From Globisporangium splendens (taxonomy: Eukaryota; Oomycota; Peronosporomycetes; Pythiales; Pythiaceae), in contig VFIW01000010.1 in NCBI GenBank assembly GCA_006386115.1, forward strand, positions 62,001 to 126,000: a stretch of DNA of 64,000 bases, given 5' to 3'. This document shows positions 41,101-50,235 of this stretch, piece after piece; position 1 is the stretch's first letter; the number at the start of each line of letters is the position of its first letter. The notes beneath the pieces were generated by a model that worked only from the letters and a program-made list of their open reading frames with translations, ran no database searches and was not told where the DNA came from. A program made the position numbers and the translations under genes.

Positions 41101-41418
41101 GCTCGGCGCCCCTCCTGTGTAGCTCGAATAATCGAAAAGTGCATTACCCGAGGGGTCGACAGGGTTGCTACCGTTAGTTGCGGCGGTATGCACCTGGCCT
41201 TGGTCTTGCGTGTGAATGGCATCGTGTTCCTTGCTCGGCGACGTCGCCGTCGTGGCATGAGCGCTCATCGCCACAACATCCATGTCCACCATCTCTGTGT
41301 CGTTACTGTTCGCATTCGAAAGACTGGAGTCATTCGATACATTCCCAGCAATCGCCTGGCTCCCCGCGGCAGCGAAAGAAGACGTCGCTACTGCAGCAGA
41401 CGTGACAGACGACGACAT
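38104..41418 (-). CDS. BED-type zinc finger / hAT transposase-derived protein
   Basis: Intronless, 1104 residues (MSSSVTSAAVATSSFAAAGS). After a Ser/Ala/Thr-rich 160-residue leader comes a BED-like finger: WEHFARGEKRNRFHHNAYC with ligands C185, C188, H208 and C212. A low-complexity linker follows. From about 480 a hAT transposase-like RNase-H region is seen (YVGVTLAINSWVSKYQKTNF; VQVISIVADTTNGYAAARFA; IPVLPCFSHFLSLLLG), with the order of the DUF659-type proteins: Asp/Ser around the first strand, Asp in VADTTN and the C-x2-H-x2-L equivalent. The C-terminus has no clear hAT dimerisation motif. The frame is intact and no terminal inverted repeats or 8-bp duplications were found, which suggests a domesticated transposase acting as a DNA-binding protein. 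An immobile copy of a recent element is the alternative. Confidence 0.65.
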   Translation of the reverse strand: MSSSVTSAAVATSSFAAAGSQAIAGNVSNDSSLSNANSNDTEMVDMDVVAMSAHATTATSPSKEHDAIHTQDQGQVHTAATNGSNPVDPSGNALFDYSSYTGGAPSLLSGASASVVASASSEATHGVHDGVSASLFGQELEAVGHELIEKAIEHDEKKTGRPAHPAWEHFARGEKRNRFHHNAYCRHCAANGVDPEPIRGVSGNMIRHLQKCIYCPAEIVTQLKVLCAQKDAASFSKRHQAHPSDVDLLLQESSPVPTKRVKRSNNGSTSEALIPLPNDVASTTSTSSSALSGSTGMTGERGAQGTDEEFMPLQLPLLSSELASPAAQNALSLHAATMTASSPAFTPKVVSATVSSRSGSTSIKARAREASSKRNYKTSSVRTQALPDQRLIQAPLKPVDPVHMNRLVLKATLSAGLPWDWMWMGESARILFGDLHSSLKLSQVSSQTVISVPAHEKQLAKIKDEYVGVTLAINSWVSKYQKTNFTLFSLVNALGEASAWDLVDLGMEEPTSEVFAEKIKTVLMTLHEQGVQVISIVADTTNGYAAARFAVSSMESSNHDIPVLPCFSHFLSLLLGAVLTVSTVYVETMGDVIEIVQMFSNQRVLKVLRRECGDQDASLVLPAKDNWYSFIECIDSVRQYEDVIKIIASKVLAAASSSPSLSSTSASAAHFHGANSGVPGGVARPARKDSAGNTVDDLAETRLSPSVLRAIQNPEFWENVVSLSELMSPIKETHKIMSSGSVSQFSVSDVFYQFGRMHQQYGIIISDWEENTIGRRTMEHVRFLQSTVNKMWKLYDQPLMFLSYILNYNLVYPHLSLNHPSLQWLSIGKYAKEYFRRWFCSASPSRGNIAGAGTRIHALSEDTASRFLEDILAYKERKYPFDTESVCEIENPRSFYLLVSDSNPLMHMFGSRLFSLATTVPPLADVVQGNSFLPSAASSVAPKDVMLSVLQMKLFAQTAVRPSKDLLAFIHGTKSKATGDANNNASVHLGSDAVPDGTTSSSVSAASSRGAAHQQQTNKSVNLDCGMDTRACVNIWSKRQWTRLAKEWRAHWKKETDIDELLRNLALLDPGLFRFSPNLSLDQIFKDKLPSRLPQDREEAVVDV

Positions 41419-42012
41419 GCTGCTGGAATCGACCTTCTCCTTCCTCCTCTCTCTCTCTCTCAGGCAGGATCTTTCCTGCAGAAAACGACAACAACTGTGA
41501 GCATATCGTCACCAAAAGCTCGACTCAACGCAGCGCGAAGCTCATGCAACACAGCTCCGCACGCGCAGCGGGACGCAGAACTGGCAACGTGAGCGGCAGC
41601 ACATAGTGCGCCATGCCGCTGCCATTCCGCATTTTGCGCACCACCCGCGCTGCCGACCGACTGCAACTTCAATTCCGCATCGCGCGCTCGTACCTTTTGC
41701 CGCGTAAATACTGCTTCTTGTGGTGAGTGGTGGCTGTAAAAACCTCTCCACTCGCTGTTTGAAAAAAATGCTCACAGACGAAGAAAGGATTGGCACAAGC
41801 AAAAAACCTCGGCCAAAGTAAGGTTAAACACACTACCAAAAAATGCTTCTAGTAAATTCAAGGCGATAGCATACGTGTTTGTTTGGATATTGTTGCATCG
41901 AATAATGAATGCAGATCATGCATGTTTGATATAAATGCAGACGAAGAATGAGTGTTGATACTGTTTGCTTGATACCATTTGCGTTTCGGTAGGTATCAGA
42001 CGATTCGGAGCC
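41419..42012. other. Divergent promoter region, BED/hAT gene / mevalonate kinase
   Basis: About 590 bases. A CT repeat at 41447-41461 lies in the 5' leader of the BED/hAT gene. No other gene seen. Confidence 0.5.
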
Positions 42013-43282
42013 ATGGAGCCAAAACGTGTGACAGTGTCGGCGCCAGCCAAGGTGCTCGTGTTCGGCGAGCACGCCGTCGTGTACGGCAGCGCGTGCATCG
42101 CGGCCGCGCTCAACGACCTGCGGCTGCGCGTCGCAATTGTACGTGCTATTGTCGCCGCTGTTTCGTGTGTTGGTCTTGCTGTCATTCGTGCAAAGCGAAG
42201 AGCTAGCTGTTGACGATGATACATTTTGTTCGCGTTGGTGATGCGTGTAGGATCCGATTCCCCCACGTGAAAGTGAGTCTGCACGCGTTGAGCTCGTGTT
42301 CCATGGGATGCCCTCGGTGGTGGATGAACAAACGCTGAAGCGATCGTTTGCGATGCGCGAATTGCAGGCGATCATGGAGGAGTTCCATGAGGACTCGTGC
42401 TATTTGCCTCGCCCTGCCCCAGAGGTGATGGCGCGCATTGACAATGTTCTTGCAGGAGAGGATACGACAGATGCACGTGCATTGCGTCCAGCACTGTTCC
42501 TGTGCGCTGCGCTGCTGCGATCACGGACCTGCAGTAGTGGTGGACTGAGTATCCAGGTGTCGACGACCAAATATTTCCCCATCGGTGCTGGTCTCGGCTC
42601 GTCCGCAGCATTCAGCGTCGCGCTCGCTGGTGCATTGGCCCAGTTACCAGCCAAGCATGATGTCAACGCTTCTGAGTTGGATGTGGATGCCATCAACGCA
42701 TATGCATTCGCGTCGGAAGTGATTCTGCACGGGTTGCCGTCGGGTGTGGACAACACGGTCGCGGCGTTTGGCGGCACGCTCGTGTTCAAGAAGCTCCCAG
42801 AGCCGTCCTTCGAGCGGATTCATTGCGATTTAAACCAGTTCCGCTTCCTCGTCGTGAACACGCGAGTGCCTCGATCCACGAAAGAGCAGGTCAGCCACGT
42901 TCGCGAATTGTACGAAGCGGATCCAGCCGCAATAGAGAAGTACTTCCACGAGATCGACGGCATCGCGAACAGATTCATCGAGCTCGGAAAGCAAGACAAA
43001 CTGTCCGAAACGATTCTGGCTGAGCAGATTGCTCGGAACCACGCGATTCTGAACACATTGGAAGTCGGCCATGCGAAAATCGAAGAAGTGGTCGCGACGT
43101 GCAACAAGTATGGCGTGACTACGAAACTCACAGGCGCTGGAGGCGGCGGCTGCACGCTTTCACTGCTCCCGCAAAGCATCGACAATGCGGCGTTAAGTCA
43201 ACTGGTAGCTGAGCTTGAGGGCAAGCAGTTCCAATGCTTTGTGAGCTCCATGGGCGGCGCAGGCTTCGTCGTTGAGGCATAG
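42013..43282 (+). CDS. MVK: Mevalonate kinase, two exons
   Basis: Exons 42013-42138 and 42251-43282 join in phase 0 and give 385 residues, the normal length. The enzyme phosphorylates mevalonate with ATP in the cytosolic isoprenoid/sterol-precursor pathway. GHMP-kinase motifs are all present: N-terminal VTVSAPAKVLVFGEHAVVYG, the ATP-binding PIGAGLGSSAAFSVA, the HGLPSGVDNTVAAFGG region and the C-terminal KLTGAGGGGCTLSLL. The Glu of GEHAVV and the Asp of SGVDN correspond to the catalytic pair. It matches MVK rather than phosphomevalonate kinase because of HAVVYG and SGVDNTV. The start is the first ATG, and exon 1 ends exactly after strand LRVAI. Confidence 0.95.
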
Positions 43283-43416
43283 AACACACAGCCACATTAC
43301 AAAGGTATGCACGACCTGGTGTCTCCAAAACAGATCTAAAATAGTGAATTAAAAACTTAAGCTGTGAGAAAAAAAACGCTGCAGGCTGTGCTGGCACGAG
43401 CATCGTGTCCGTGTTT

Positions 43417-44805
43417 CTACGCCGTGGCTGCAGCTGGAGCGACAGTTGGAGGAGACGCCGTCGGCTCCGTCGGACTCGGCGTCGATGTGGGACCAGCACG
43501 GTCCGCCTTCGCGGGACTCTGGCTCGTGTGCGCGTCCATCCCAATCATCGACTGCCGCTGCTTCTCCATTTTATTCGCAGCCTTCACTTCACGCACACCG
43601 CTCGCGACGTTGCTCGCGGCACCAGCAAAGCCACCGACGACGTATCCCCCAGCAGCTACACCGCTCGCTAACAGCACACCGCCGCCAGTGACAATCCCCT
43701 GCACATTGTGACATTGAGTATAAAACTTGATCATAAGCAGCAGGTATAGTCAAGCATAAAATTGCTTTGCGTACCGCTACGGGTGCGGCGACAGCTCCGA
43801 CGGTTGCCTTCTTCAGCCCATTCATGAAATTTGCAGGAGGCTTCTCATTTGCGACTTCTGCACATAGCACTCACAGTTAGCACAACATACACTGCTCCCT
43901 AGGTCACAATATGTCCACATACCACTCCACGCACCTTCCAGATTTGGCGCCTCGCTGCCGCTATCGCTTCCAGCTTTGCTGCTTTTACGCTTGCGCGCAG
44001 CGTTGACACCTGCTTCGCCCATTTCCTTCACGCCAAACGCGACATTCGCGACCATCGCCCCAGCACCAGCGACCACGGCCGCCGAGCCCATGATCACGCC
44101 ACTGAGCACCGACTTGCCACCATACATGAGCCCTTTCACGGGCGCGTACACGACGCCGCCTGCCGCGCGCTTCAGACCCTTGGAGCGCTCCGGCGCGTCG
44201 GGGTCCATGGCTTCGCCAAACCGGAAAAAGTCCTGGAAAATGCGCATCGCGCGCTCCTTTGTCATCGGCTCCGCGCCATCTTCCAGTCCTTCCTTGCCGT
44301 AAATGTCATCTAATTTATTCCAAATCACGCACACACACAAATAATAACATGATTCCCCAAGAGAAAAATCAGTCTTTATCTGACTCACAACAGAACGACA
44401 ATGCATAGGTAAATAAAGGAATGCAAGAGGCACATACAGATCTCTCGAGTCTCCTTGTTCGACAGCACATTGTACGCTTCTCCGACGATCTTGAAGTTCT
44501 CTTCGGCCACGAGCTTATCGTTCGGGTTCTTGTCCGGATGGTACTTGATCGCGAGCTTCCGATAACTACATAGACAGCAAAGAAATACAAAGACATGCGC
44601 GTGAGTACATATATACACATCCGCACACCGTTCTTCCATCGTTTTCGAATCAGTCGACACAAAAGAGTTTGTTTGTTCAACTTCAGAAAGTGACCCAAAA
44701 GAGAACGTACGCTGTCTTGATCTCCTGCTCCGTGGCTGTGCGCGCGACGCCCAAATTCTCGTAGTAGTCCGCCGATTGCAGGTCCGCAGCAGCCACCGAC
44801 GCCAT
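43417..44805 (-). CDS. J-domain (DnaJ/HSP40-like) protein, five exons
   Basis: Exons 44805-44711, 44565-44438, 44309-43935, 43857-43775 and 43698-43417 are in phase and give 320 residues. The J domain is at the N-terminus ([34 protein letters not shown] with the HPD tripeptide at 41-43, then [15 protein letters not shown]), so it should stimulate an HSP70 ATPase. It is followed by DUF-like helices ([20 protein letters not shown]). Several Gly/Ala/Val-rich hydrophobic stretches follow ([40 protein letters not shown]), resembling membrane or glycine-zipper segments, and the tail is Pro/Thr-rich. No Gly/Phe or zinc-finger region, so it is a type III (DNAJC) protein. It resembles plant/oomycete X-domain J proteins only loosely; client unknown. 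Confidence 0.85.
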
Positions 44806-45209
44806 GACAGTGGATAGAGGGATGAAGGGTGAAGAGAGGGAGGGAGGGAGGGATTGTGGGCGAGCGCCTTGCTTGAACGGAAGGAGAACGCGGCGCGCGG
44901 AATGCGAGAAATGCCTTGGCGGTCGTAATCAATCAGCGCATCAAGCTGCTGGCAAGGCGGCAGGCACCACAGTACAGAACCCTGATGGGTGTGCAGCGAA
45001 AACCCAGCTGCCACGTTTCTTCCACTCTCTGCCTTTTCAGCCAATCACACCCTGTGATTATGTATTTCAGCCAATCCAAATGCAAACTTGCTTTCTGAGA
45101 AATGTCAAAAAACTCTCTCCCATCCAAAGCTGGATCATCTCGATACGGTGGGCCACACTATTCGGGGCAAGTTGAAGCCCGCGCCTTTTCACGATGCACA
45201 TCTGCTGAA
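44806..45209. other. Divergent promoter region, J protein / Cys-rich secreted protein
   Basis: About 400 bases. GGGA repeats at about 44847-44862 lie upstream of the J-protein start. No gene seen. Confidence 0.5.
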
Positions 45210-46036
45210 ATGCGGATGCAACTAAGGCAGCAGCATGCGCGCGTTCTGCTGACGCGGGGCCTGTGTATGGCGGTCTGTGTGATCGCGGTTATACGCGCTG
45301 TTTCTGGTGAGACTGCAGCCGACGATTCGCTGCGTGACGACACCAAATCGTGCGAACTGCGCCACGCATCGCCTGCGAAAGTGCGTCTTGTGTGCTTGTC
45401 CTGCATTGCTCCTCATCCCAGTTTGATCTAACACGCGTCAACATGTCCCTGTCTGTCTGTTGGCACACTTGCTACGATTGCTTGTAGAATGTGCAGCCGT
45501 TGAAGTTCTGCAACTGGTACCGCCACAAGAGCTGCTATTTGCCCGCGCACGACGCCGAGATCAAAGGGTACTTTTTGGCGCTCATCGAAGCCGGGGAGAC
45601 GTGCGCCAAGTACCAGAACCACGACACGATTTGCTCGCCGAATTCCGCGATCGCGCCCGAGTGCATCTGGCCTGGTTGTGACGATCAGCAGTACATTTGC
45701 CAGAACCAAACCACGTCCGAGTGGTATTGCTCCGAGACGAAATGCGGCGATGGACAGACTCCGGTAGGGTTTATGGATGCTCCCTGCAATGCCACCGAGC
45801 AGACCTGCACGGGCGTGCACATGTTTGTCAACGACCAGCGTGCCGCGAAACCGGTCCAATACGAAACGTGCGCTGTCGAGATTGTCGATGAGACGCTGTG
45901 TATGACCCAGTACAACAATGCCACCAAGTGCAATTGCCTTCGCGCGCCAGTTTCTGGGTGTACTCGCAACCAGCACCTCGATATCGTGCTACTGGTGATG
46001 GTTCTCGTGCTGATCACAGCATTCGGCACAGTGTAG
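45210..46036 (+). CDS. Secreted Cys-rich, probably GPI-anchored surface protein, two exons
   Basis: Exons 45210-45380 and 45488-46036 join in phase 0 and give 239 residues. The N-terminus has a long signal-like segment (MRMQLRQQHARVLLTRGLCM then AVCVIAVIRAVSG). The mature part is rich in paired cysteines (LKFCNWYRHKSCYLPAHD; CAKYQNHDTICSPNSAIAPE; CIWPGCDDQQYICQN; WYCSETKCGDG). The C-terminus is a bare hydrophobic tail (HLDIVLLVMVLVLITAFGTV) with no cytoplasmic residues, as in GPI-anchor signals. Several N-x-T sites are present. It should be an extracellular disulfide-bonded protein; the fold loosely recalls folate-receptor-like Cys patterns, but I cannot assign it. An in-frame ATG-less extension upstream to 45102 is open but unsupported. 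It has no RXLR or LxLFLAK effector motif. Confidence 0.75.
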
Positions 46037-46208
46037 CTTCTGACAGTTCCGTCAAAAGATCCAACAACATGGCAAGAAAACATGAAGACTGCAAATCACG
46101 GCTGTAAGCACGTAAAAGGTGAGTTAGATATTATTATGGATGATAACGGCCAATGCATAGGACGAACCACCTCCAAAAACAGAATGCGAAAAAAAACAAG
46201 GCAAGACA

Positions 46209-47888
46209 TCAAGGTCGCATGATTGACGAGATGCCATTGCGATCCTTCTCCGTCTGCACATCGGTGCGGACTTCCATCGACTCAAACTCGTCTTTCTCGT
46301 CTTTCTTGTACGACGATTTCAACCCATACTTGGCAAAGTACGTGCCCTCCATGATCGCGACCAGCTCGGGCCAGAGCTTCAGGTGACTCAACATGATCTT
46401 GGCTGCAGCAGTGAGTGGCACCGACAGCATCATGCCGACAACCCCCCAGAGCAAGCCCCACGCCGAAAGTGAGAGAATCACGATCACAGGGTCCATCTCA
46501 AGCTTCTTGCCAAACACTTTCGGCTCAATGAAGTTGCCGACGAACATGTGGAACGCCATGGGTAAACCCATTGCAAGAATCTTTTCCATAGGGTTCATCA
46601 AGTGCGACGGCGTGATCGCAATGATGCAGATCGGAAGAATCGACGCGATCATCGCGCCGACGTTCGGGATCCAGTTCAAGATGAACGTGAGGATACCCCA
46701 GACGATCGCGAGGCCGACGTTGAGGGACACGTACACGACCGTCACGAGCAGGGCCACGAACAGCGAGAGGAAGCACTTGAGCGTCACGAAGCGCTGGATA
46801 TCGTGATCGATCTTGGACCAGACGCCGCCGGCATCACTCGCGCGCGTACGCGTGCACAGGAAATACGTCAAGTAGATGACCGTGACAAACATCACCGAGA
46901 ACAGGTCCATCGTTTCTGTGAGCACAATGCGCACCAACTTGTCGATATTGTCGTGCAGCGTCGTCGTGATATTCGTGGGGAGACCGATTTGCATCAGCAC
47001 TTTCTCGACCCCTTCGATCAAGTTGTTGTACCCTGTTTGGTACGCAGTTGCATCGAGCGCATGCACCGAGAGCACCGTGATGTACCCGAGGAGTCCAAAG
47101 AAAATGCACACGACACTCACAGCGCACAGCGATGCAAACGCACGCGAGCATCCACGCGATTTGCGTCGTCGATGGCGACCGCGAGACGTGCAAATGCAGA
47201 GAAAATATCGTGGAGACACGTCGATCATCTCCACGAGCGGATCCACGAGGTACCTGGTCAATATCAACCACACGACACAAAGCATCAGAGCTGTCCAATC
47301 GCTTGCAAAAATGGCTGGAGGTATCGATACGTACATTAGAAAGATGGCGAGGAAGAACGGAACCAGCACGGCCTGGAACCATGCGAGCAAGTAGCAGCTA
47401 GCCGCCACCCTGTTGAAAAAGAGTAGGTAATATCGCATACGCAACATGTAGTAAGCATCACACGCACAGATGACGGTAACAAAGCAGCACAATGACAAGC
47501 GAATGTACCCCGTCGCGAGAAGCGCTCCTTTGACTTCGACCGTCAACTGCCGCACAGGCCCTTCAAGCGCAGCCAGCGTCTCATGGAACGCCGAACGGTG
47601 GTAATCGTCCGAATCGTTGCCACCGCTCGTAGCCCCAAACCGCGAGTGATCATGACTACCGCTTCCGCGTCGAGGACTGCCGTTGCCGCCTCCAGAGGTG
47701 CTGCTGCTGCCGGTATTCGCGAAATACGACTGTGTGGAGGACTCCATGCTGTCCAACATGCTCGCGGCGCTGCTCGACATCGTCGACTGGGAACTCGAGC
47801 TGGACGTGTTCCTGCGGAGCGGCAGCGGGGAGCTTGGATCGTCCAACTCGAGCGACGAGTACGCCACATCTTTGCTTCCAAGCTTCAT
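46209..47888 (-). CDS. AI-2E/PerM-family membrane protein
   Basis: Intronless, 559 residues from MKLGSKDVAYSSLELDDPSS; the frame extends 10 codons upstream without ATG. The first 150 residues are Ser/Gly/Asp-rich and cytosolic. Then come about eight hydrophobic segments, with a long middle soluble stretch (TGYNNLIEGVEKVLMQIGLP). The C-terminal core of the family is clear: WGILTFILNWIPNVGAMIAS, LPMAFHMFVGNFIEPKVFGK, SLSAWGLLWGVVGMMLSVPL. This family (UPF0118/TMEM245-related) was named after a putative autoinducer-2 exporter; bacterial members also act as Na+/H+ antiporters. Its role in eukaryotes is not known. The start ATG lies 680 bases from the divergent NDUFA9 gene. Confidence 0.85.
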   Translation of the reverse strand: MKLGSKDVAYSSLELDDPSSPLPLRRNTSSSSSQSTMSSSAASMLDSMESSTQSYFANTGSSSTSGGGNGSPRRGSGSHDHSRFGATSGGNDSDDYHRSAFHETLAALEGPVRQLTVEVKGALLATGYIRLSLCCFVTVICACDAYYMLRMRYYLLFFNRVAASCYLLAWFQAVLVPFFLAIFLMYVSIPPAIFASDWTALMLCVVWLILTRYLVDPLVEMIDVSPRYFLCICTSRGRHRRRKSRGCSRAFASLCAVSVVCIFFGLLGYITVLSVHALDATAYQTGYNNLIEGVEKVLMQIGLPTNITTTLHDNIDKLVRIVLTETMDLFSVMFVTVIYLTYFLCTRTRASDAGGVWSKIDHDIQRFVTLKCFLSLFVALLVTVVYVSLNVGLAIVWGILTFILNWIPNVGAMIASILPICIIAITPSHLMNPMEKILAMGLPMAFHMFVGNFIEPKVFGKKLEMDPVIVILSLSAWGLLWGVVGMMLSVPLTAAAKIMLSHLKLWPELVAIMEGTYFAKYGLKSSYKKDEKDEFESMEVRTDVQTEKDRNGISSIMRP

Positions 47889-48568
47889 ATTGACCAAGAG
47901 CACGCGTACGTCAAGCAAGTTATCGTTGTTAGACGCGCGCCTTGATGCCTCAGTCTCCTCGTTTTCTCAAGCAAGGCGCGGTGCTTTCGTTCAGCGCTCC
48001 TGCTGCTGGTTTCGGAAAGGCGTCGAGCGGGATCTGCCGAGTCGACGGAAGAGCGAACGCACAGTGCACCACTGCGAGCCTGCTGACGTAGCGTATGATG
48101 AGGGGCGTTTCCGAGTGTGGCGAATGACACGCGGGAGCGAGGCGCAGAGCTGTTGACGCGCTTGGCAGTCCACAGATGAGTGAGATGATGGGGGAATGCT
48201 GAGTCTCCTGTGCGGTTGGTTTTTCGTCTGCGAAACTCCAGGCGATAATCAACACGCAGCAGCGGCTTGCAACAGCGTCATCCACGGTACTCGTGCGATG
48301 AATCATCTCTTCCAAACCTTCTTCAACCCGATAAGTAACACCATCATTTTGAGGAGGTTATATGGCACTTGCAGCTTTGTCGAGATTTAGTGAAATACAC
48401 ACAACAACAACTCACATTCTTATTTCATAAAAGTATTGATTGTTTTCAATCAAGTTTTAGAGGACATGATGGATTTTGGCGGTCCACATTTCAGGTGGCG
48501 AGAACGTCGCTGGAACGTCGCTTGAACGTCGCACGAACGTCGCACGAACGTGAGCCGCAGGAGCGGCC
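47889..48568. other. Divergent promoter region, AI-2E-family gene / NDUFA9
   Basis: About 680 bases; no gene. Holds five 11-base direct repeats at 48502-48550. Confidence 0.5.
48502..48550 (+). repeat. Five direct repeats of GAACGTCGCNN with exact 11-base period
   Basis: GAACGT begins at 48502, 48513, 48524, 48535 and (GAACGTGAG) 48546, ending 19 bases before the NDUFA9 ATG. Each unit holds ACGTCG, a CRE/bZIP-like half site. The period of about one helical turn would place all units on the same DNA face. Confidence 0.85.
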
Positions 48569-49906
48569 ATGCAGACACCAACCGCTCTGGCGAGGGGGAG
48601 AACAAGCAAAAGCACGAGCAAGAGTGCGGAAATGTCGGCGCTGTCTCCGGTCGCGAAGGCGCTGCTGCGCAACCCAGTGGGCCGCGTGCAGGGCAACGGA
48701 ATCACGGCCACGGTCTTTGGAGCCACGGGCTTCCTCGGACGCTACGTGTGCGCGGAACTCGGTGCGTACAAGTCGCTGCTAAAGGGTGTATGTGCGGGTT
48801 CGATCGCCATCTTCGCGTTCGTCTTGACGATATCAAGGGGATATTGGCGCTGTCGCATCATATCCTCTCGGTGGGAACGGACATGGGCGATAGCAACGTC
48901 TAAGATGAAATCCCCACATCGCCTTGTAATTATGCTGAGGACAGGATGCTGATTAGTGTGTATGAACGTGTGTTTGCACTTGGGTGTAAACTATTCCTTA
49001 GGTCAACGCGGAAATGCGTTCGTTGTGCCATACCGTGGCGATGAGACCGAAGTGCGTCACCTGAAGCTGATGGCCGACCTCGGCAACGTCGCGAACGTGC
49101 AGATTGACCCGCGCGACCGCGACTCGATCCGTGCTGCCGTCGAAGGCTCAGACGTCGTGATAAACTTGATCGGCAAGCACTACCAGACCAAGCACATCCT
49201 GCCGTGGTGGATCAACTACACGTACGACGACGTCCACGTCGAAGTGGCGCGCACGATCGCCGAGGTGTCGGCCGAAGTGGGCGTGCCTCGTTTGATCCAC
49301 CACTCGTCGATCTTGGCCAAGCCCAACTCGCCATCGGTGTGGGCGGCGTCCAAGTACCGTGGCGAAGTCGCGGTCAAGAAGGCGTTCCCGAACGCCAACA
49401 TCGTGCGTTCGTCGGTCATGTACGGTCCGGAAGACCGCTTCTTGACGTGGTTCGCGGACCGCACGATCCTGGGCGGTGTCCCACTGGTCGACAATGGTGA
49501 GGCCGTGCTGCAGCCTGTGTTTGTGAACGACGTCGCATTGGGCATCTACGCGATCTCGCAGGACAACACGATCAACGGCAAGACGTTCGAGTTTGTCGGT
49601 GACGAAGAGTACACGCAGAAGGAAGTGGCGGACTACGTGTTCGACGCGATCAAGAACGAGCCGAACCTCTTCAACCTGCCGCTGCCGATCGCCAAGGTCA
49701 TTGGCAAGTTCGTCGAGCAGTTCCCAGAGCCACGGATCACGGAGGACTGGGCCACGCAGATGAGTCTCGACCAAGTCAAGACGTCGGACCTGCCTGGTCT
49801 GCGTGAGTTGGACATCGAGCCGTCGAAGATGGAAAAGGAAGCGCCCAACTGGCTCATCAAGTACAACCGCGGCGGTCACTTCCAAGAAGTGTCGGGTTAC
49901 CACTAG
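48569..49906 (+). CDS. NDUFA9: NADH:ubiquinone oxidoreductase 39-kDa subunit, two exons
   Basis: Exons 48569-48761 and 49002-49906 (phase 1) give 365 residues, normal for this accessory subunit of mitochondrial complex I. The N-terminus is basic, Ser/Arg-rich and without acids for 20 residues (MQTPTALARGRTSKSTSKSA), as in a mitochondrial presequence. The atypical SDR fold follows: Rossmann Gly motif TVFGATGFLGRYVCAEL, then VVPYRGDETEVRHLKLMADL, SDVVINLIGKHYQTK, RLIHHSSILAKPNSPS, VYGPED-like SVMYGPEDRFLTW and LQPVFVNDVALGIY. The subunit binds NADPH structurally and helps assembly. A second ATG, 21 codons in (MSALSPVAKALL), could also serve, but the first gives the better presequence. Confidence 0.95.
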
Positions 49907-50235
49907 AGCTCGCGCGTGTGGTGGGGGTTATTGCCTTTGCTGTTTGCGTCTGAACAACGTAGGAACGTCGGAACCAGTCAGCAGCAGTAGAAGGAAAACA
50001 GCAATAAAACAAATAAACAAGCACAAAGTACACTTTTTTCTCCATTCATTTGGACTTGGATCGCATCGCAGGACAATCGCAATGGAAGACTTTGACGACC
50101 ATATTCCCCGCTTTTGTCGCAATGATATTGAAACGAAGCCGTTTGATTCGCCATAATCATTATTATTATCCAATCATATCCAAGAAGGGACTTCAATTCG
50201 TGTGATTGCCAGACGTGTGGCAGTGTAACGAAAGG
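49907..50235. other. Head-to-tail intergenic spacer
   Basis: About 330 bases between NDUFA9 and the CCDC90-like gene; AT-rich (TTATTATTATC at 50158-50170). No gene seen. Confidence 0.5.

Noticed and set aside
45210..45380. RXLR or Crinkler effector
   Set aside because: No RXLR/dEER or LxLFLAK motif after the signal segment, and the C-terminus looks like a GPI signal.
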